Assembly: GCA_035711845.1 (NCBI GenBank)
Contig: DASTBU010000178.1
Location: 1 to 8,842, forward strand
Direction: 5' to 3'
Length of the DNA stretch: 8,842 nucleotides
DNA from: DASTBU01 sp035711845
Lineage (GTDB): Bacteria; Acidobacteriota; Vicinamibacteria; Vicinamibacterales; 2-12-FULL-66-21
Below the pieces are notes generated by a model. That model was not told the DNA's origin. It searched no databases and saw only the letters and a program-made list of their open reading frames with translations. Made by a program: the position numbers and the translations under genes. Of the stretch, positions 6,464 to 8,842 are shown one piece after another (the stretch's first letter is position 1; each line of letters starts with the position of its first letter).

Positions 6464-6496
6464 GTTGCCGGATTTGCGGGATTCGCGAATGGCAAC
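6464..6496 (+). terminator. Strong hairpin after the ferritin-like gene
   Basis: Thirteen bases after the stop codon, GTTGCC (6464-6469) pairs with GGCAAC (6491-6496), and ATTTGCG (6472-6478) pairs with CGCGAAT (6484-6490) with one G-T pair. This makes a 13-bp stem with a GG bulge and a 5-base loop. No T-run follows, so it may be a factor-assisted terminator or a 3'-end-protecting structure for the katE operon rather than a classical intrinsic terminator. Confidence 0.45.
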
Positions 6497-6527
6497 TCAC
6501 GCTGCCCCTGCCGTACGCTAGGCGGTA

Positions 6528-6794
6528 ATGCCGCAAACAGTTCGCGACGTGCTCGGCGACCCCGCGACCTGGCCCAATTACCGAACAGGCGGAATCAGGA
6601 TGCCGCTGCTTCGCGGCGCCACGATCGTCAGTGCACGCGAAGCAGAGCCAGACGAGTTAAGGGTCGCGATCGACGCGCGCGGTCAGATCATTCACTCGAC
6701 GTTCGTGATTGCAGATCGCGATGTGCGTCACCGGCTATTGGAGATCCTCCAGCCCGGCGTGCTGCTGGAAGACAGCCTAGATCACGTGCTTTGA
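6528..6794 (+). CDS. Hypothetical protein (88 aa)
   Basis: Not recognised. The ORF runs from ATG 6528 to TGA 6794; an internal ATG at 6600 is an alternative start. Ribosome binding sites are poor for both (AGGCGG only two bases before the first). The product has WPNYRTGGIRMPLLRG near the start, then a segment with alternating hydrophobic residues (ELRVAIDARGQIIHSTFVIA) that could form a beta hairpin, and an acidic helix-like end. By hand count about 70 percent of codons end in G or C, lower than a katE-like gene would show, but biased enough to suggest coding. It lies behind a hairpin, so it is probably not part of the katE transcript, and it converges on the FHA gene with 15 bases between stops. 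If it is not a gene, 6497-6809 holds nothing else I can name. Confidence 0.45.
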   Translation: MPQTVRDVLGDPATWPNYRTGGIRMPLLRGATIVSAREAEPDELRVAIDARGQIIHSTFVIADRDVRHRLLEILQPGVLLEDSLDHVL

Positions 6795-6803
6795 GGGTCT
6801 TGC

Positions 6804-6819
6804 CGGGGTTCAATCCCCG
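6804..6819. terminator. GC hairpin between convergent genes
   Basis: CGGGG (6804-6808), a 6-base loop TTCAAT and CCCCG (6815-6819) form a short GC-only hairpin overlapping the FHA stop codon and lying ten bases after the 88-residue ORF. No T-tract flanks it. It is a weak candidate for a bidirectional terminator. Confidence 0.25.
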
Positions 6820-7799
6820 TCTGCGAGCGGCGCATCGAGCAGGGATCTCTGCCGCGCCCGGGCGGCGGCGAGCCGCAGCTCGTCGACTTCCGCCAGGTAG
6901 TCTTCGATGTCCCGGTTCGGTACCACGCGGCGCGCGCCGAGCCGCACGTCCGGCCCGAGATCGACGCGGCTGACGTCAGCGTCATCGACGCCGATCGCGA
7001 CGATCCAGGCGACGACGGCGAGCACGAGCGTGACGGAACCGGCGATTGCAAGCGACACGCGCCGCCCGTAGTAGGTCGCCTCGCGCAGGTGCGCATACAG
7101 CGCGGCCAGTGCCGCGCCAGCCACGACGGCGATGCCGACCTGAACGAGGAACGACCACTGCGTGGCGAACGCCGCGAGACCCGCCGCCCAATAACCCCAG
7201 GCGCAAAACGCCGCAGCGAGCGAGGCGATCGCCACGTGGACGCGCACATTCCAGCTGCCGCGATTGAGCTTCGCCATCAGCGTCCAGACGGCGGACCACA
7301 GGGCGATCGCGCCGAGCGCGACGAGCGCCCCCTTCGCGGCGCTCCGAAGCAGGGACGAGGGCGCGTCAAGCCACTGCAGGAAAGCGCCGAACCCCATGCA
7401 GGCCGTCACCCCGACCACCGCGAGCCAGGTGCGGCGCCGGGTCAGGAAGTTGCGCCGGAAGACGCGCTCCGGTTCGAGCGGAATGTGTCGCGTGCGGATG
7501 CGCAGCCGCGTGCGGCCGACGATGACCTCTCCTTGCTCGATGGTGACGCCCGCCCCGGCCGGGACCCGCTTGCCGTTCACGCGCGTCCCGTTACGCGTGC
7601 CCAGATCCCTCACTTCGACTCGCCCATCCTCCAGCAGAGTCAGCAGCGCATGCTGCGGTGCGGCGTGCTCGTCGTCCACGAAGATGTCGCAGCCCAGGTC
7701 GCGGCCGACGCTGCATTCCCGGCCCGCGCCATCACGACGCAGCCGCAAGACGGTGTGGCCGTGCGTGTCGATCTGTTCGACGAGCATCACCGGATCCAC
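6810..7799 (-). CDS. FHA-domain membrane protein
   Basis: A 329-residue protein with an FHA phosphopeptide-binding domain at about 6-105 and five predicted membrane helices at about 124-144, 154-176, 187-211, 215-236 and 248-270. FHA landmarks are VGRD (Gly32-Arg33), His50 and the DLGTRNGTRVNG loop with Asn70-Gly71. The conserved Ser three before the His is Ala47, so phosphothreonine binding may be altered. Arg/Lys clusters before helix 1 and in the loops after helices 2 and 4 put the FHA domain in the cytoplasm and the acidic C-terminal tail outside. Start choice: GTG at 7799 has GGGAG seven bases upstream and overlaps the protease gene by 13 bases; ATG at 7787 (in TGATG with the protease stop) is possible but lacks a spaced site. 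It probably couples an intracellular phospho-signal to the co-encoded protease; that link is inferred from gene order. Confidence 0.88.
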   Translation of the reverse strand: MDPVMLVEQIDTHGHTVLRLRRDGAGRECSVGRDLGCDIFVDDEHAAPQHALLTLLEDGRVEVRDLGTRNGTRVNGKRVPAGAGVTIEQGEVIVGRTRLRIRTRHIPLEPERVFRRNFLTRRRTWLAVVGVTACMGFGAFLQWLDAPSSLLRSAAKGALVALGAIALWSAVWTLMAKLNRGSWNVRVHVAIASLAAAFCAWGYWAAGLAAFATQWSFLVQVGIAVVAGAALAALYAHLREATYYGRRVSLAIAGSVTLVLAVVAWIVAIGVDDADVSRVDLGPDVRLGARRVVPNRDIEDYLAEVDELRLAAARARQRSLLDAPLADGD

Positions 7800-8842
7800 T
7801 GCATGTCTCCCAGGTAGCGCTCCATGGTCCGCCTTCCGATGTCGAAAGACACGCCCTGGAGGGCGAGCCGGCTCACCAGTGCCTGGCTCGGATCGTCGAT
7901 GCTGACGACAGTGACGTCGAAATCGTAGAGGCCGGCAAACAGCCGGTACTGCCGCACGCAGGTCGAGATGCGCGCATCGAACCCGTCCAGCGAAACCAGC
8001 GCGTCGCGGCAGGCGAACGGCGCTACGTGGGCCGATACGCCAGCGCGGCGCGGACCGGCCGCGAGATCGTTCACCTGGCGCTCGAACTGGAGCGGATGCA
8101 GGCCGGTCGACTGCACGATCCGGTGCTGGACGGACAATCCGGCCACGTGCACGCCGGGCTGCGCGAGAATACGGGAGGGTATCTGGCAGCGGAGAGTTTC
8201 CACGCGCATGCGCGCGCGCGGGCTGCTTTCATCGAACGTGCTGCACTCGAGGTGCCGCGAGAGCATCGTCGGCAGCACGAAGCCCTGCACCTTCTGCGTG
8301 CCGCCCTCCTCCGGCTGCGCTTCCAGCACCTCGGCCTCGTAGGCCAGCACCTGCGCCGTCACGCGCTGTCGCAGCTGCTGCTCGCTCAGCGACTCTACGA
8401 GCGGCTCCTTCGCCCGGGCAAGCAGCGGCGCGATGTGCTTGGCCGGCACGACGAAGCCGACGAGCTGTTTGCCCGTGACCACGGAAACGTTGACGCCATA
8501 CACGCGGCCCCGCCGGTCCAGCGCGGGCCCGCCGGACATGCCGCCGTTGATCGCGCCGGTGTAGTGAATGCGCTGCTCGGTGCTGTTCTCGACCAGGCCG
8601 TTCGCGACGCCTTCCGTGATGGTCAATCCGAGGTTCAACGGATAGCCGATCGACCAGGCCCGCTCACCCTGCGCGGGAATCTCCTCGCGCAGCTTCAGGG
8701 AAGGCAGCTCGAGGTCGTCGGCCGCGACGATGGCGAGGTCATTGCGGACGTCGATGGCAAGTACGTGAAGTAGCCCCGTGCGCCCGTCGCTCGCCAGGTA
8801 CTCCAACCGGTACTGCCGCGGGAACAGCACGGCCTGCGCCAC
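7787..8842 (-). CDS. Trypsin/HtrA-like serine protease (5' end missing)
   Basis: Partial: 351 codons ending at TGA 7787, with the N-terminus beyond the right edge, so the catalytic His and any signal peptide are not visible. Numbering from the edge, Asp35 (DVRNDLAIV) and the nucleophile Ser103 in NGGMSGGPAL are clear; ITEGVANG and VVPAKHIAPLL are also typical of HtrA-type chymotrypsin folds. After about residue 150 there is no PDZ domain but some 200 residues of unrecognised sequence with four cysteines (200, 219, 278, 295), an even number that suggests disulfides and an extracytoplasmic location. The downstream FHA membrane-protein gene overlaps the end of this one, so the two are translated from one message. 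Substrate unknown. Confidence 0.88.
   Translation of the reverse strand: MAQAVLFPRQYRLEYLASDGRTGLLHVLAIDVRNDLAIVAADDLELPSLKLREEIPAQGERAWSIGYPLNLGLTITEGVANGLVENSTEQRIHYTGAINGGMSGGPALDRRGRVYGVNVSVVTGKQLVGFVVPAKHIAPLLARAKEPLVESLSEQQLRQRVTAQVLAYEAEVLEAQPEEGGTQKVQGFVLPTMLSRHLECSTFDESSPRARMRVETLRCQIPSRILAQPGVHVAGLSVQHRIVQSTGLHPLQFERQVNDLAAGPRRAGVSAHVAPFACRDALVSLDGFDARISTCVRQYRLFAGLYDFDVTVVSIDDPSQALVSRLALQGVSFDIGRRTMERYLGDMQWIR
7807..7811 (-). promoter_or_regulatory. Ribosome binding site deciding the FHA gene start
   Basis: GGGAG on the minus strand sits seven bases before GTG 7799, inside the protease coding sequence. The alternative ATG at 7787 would be 19 bases away, too far for good pairing. 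This favours the GTG start and a 13-base gene overlap. Confidence 0.55.

Noticed and set aside
6801..6825. A tRNA T-arm-like string (GGGGTTCAATCCCC), possible tRNA gene or attachment-site remnant
   Set aside because: With a seven-base T-loop the five-pair stem fails at two positions, no CCA or acceptor stem follows, and the stretch is the end of the FHA gene.
7658..8773. A 371-codon plus-strand frame antisense to the protease and FHA genes
   Set aside because: The opposite strand carries clear protease and FHA motifs; this frame has low-complexity Arg/His-rich content without a domain.

Overview
The window is high-GC (roughly two thirds G+C by eye), gene-dense bacterial DNA. Strong Shine-Dalgarno sites and short or overlapping gene junctions fit a proteobacterium, most likely beta or gamma. 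That placement is inferred from family content only; there is no rRNA or other phylogenetic marker. I see no tRNA, insertion sequence, phage gene or CRISPR array.

Region 1 (1-2954, minus strand) is a run of five closely packed genes read right to left: msrB, msrA, a pirin, an H-NOX heme sensor, and a GGDEF protein that runs off the left edge and appears to enter an EAL domain. msrB and msrA share an ATGA overlap. The msrA stop codon lies in the pirin ribosome binding site. The H-NOX stop abuts or overlaps the start of the GGDEF gene. The run looks like one transcription unit joining methionine-sulfoxide repair (MsrA/MsrB) to a predicted nitric-oxide sensor and a cyclic-di-GMP enzyme.

Region 2 (2955-5846 and on to 6450, plus strand) diverges from the first across a 124-bp intergenic stretch holding two perfect inverted repeats. 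It carries a 61-residue basic small protein, a large-subunit KatE-type catalase with an unusually long Lys/Pro/Ala-rich N-terminus, and 13 bases later a ferritin-like helical protein. Peroxide removal and possible iron binding thus sit back to back with the methionine-repair operon, so the two halves read as one oxidative/nitrosative stress locus.

Region 3 (6451-6809) has a strong hairpin after the ferritin-like gene and an unrecognised 88-residue ORF that converges on the next operon.

Region 4 (6810-8842, minus strand) holds a trypsin/HtrA-like serine protease, cut by the right edge, followed with overlap by a membrane protein with an N-terminal FHA domain and five predicted transmembrane helices. 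The topology suggests an FHA domain inside the cell and a C-terminal tail outside, where the protease would act. This pair looks separate from the stress locus.

The least ordinary points are the Msr-pirin-H-NOX-GGDEF operon, the non-canonical cysteine set of MsrB, the catalase N-terminal extension, and the FHA-membrane/protease pair.
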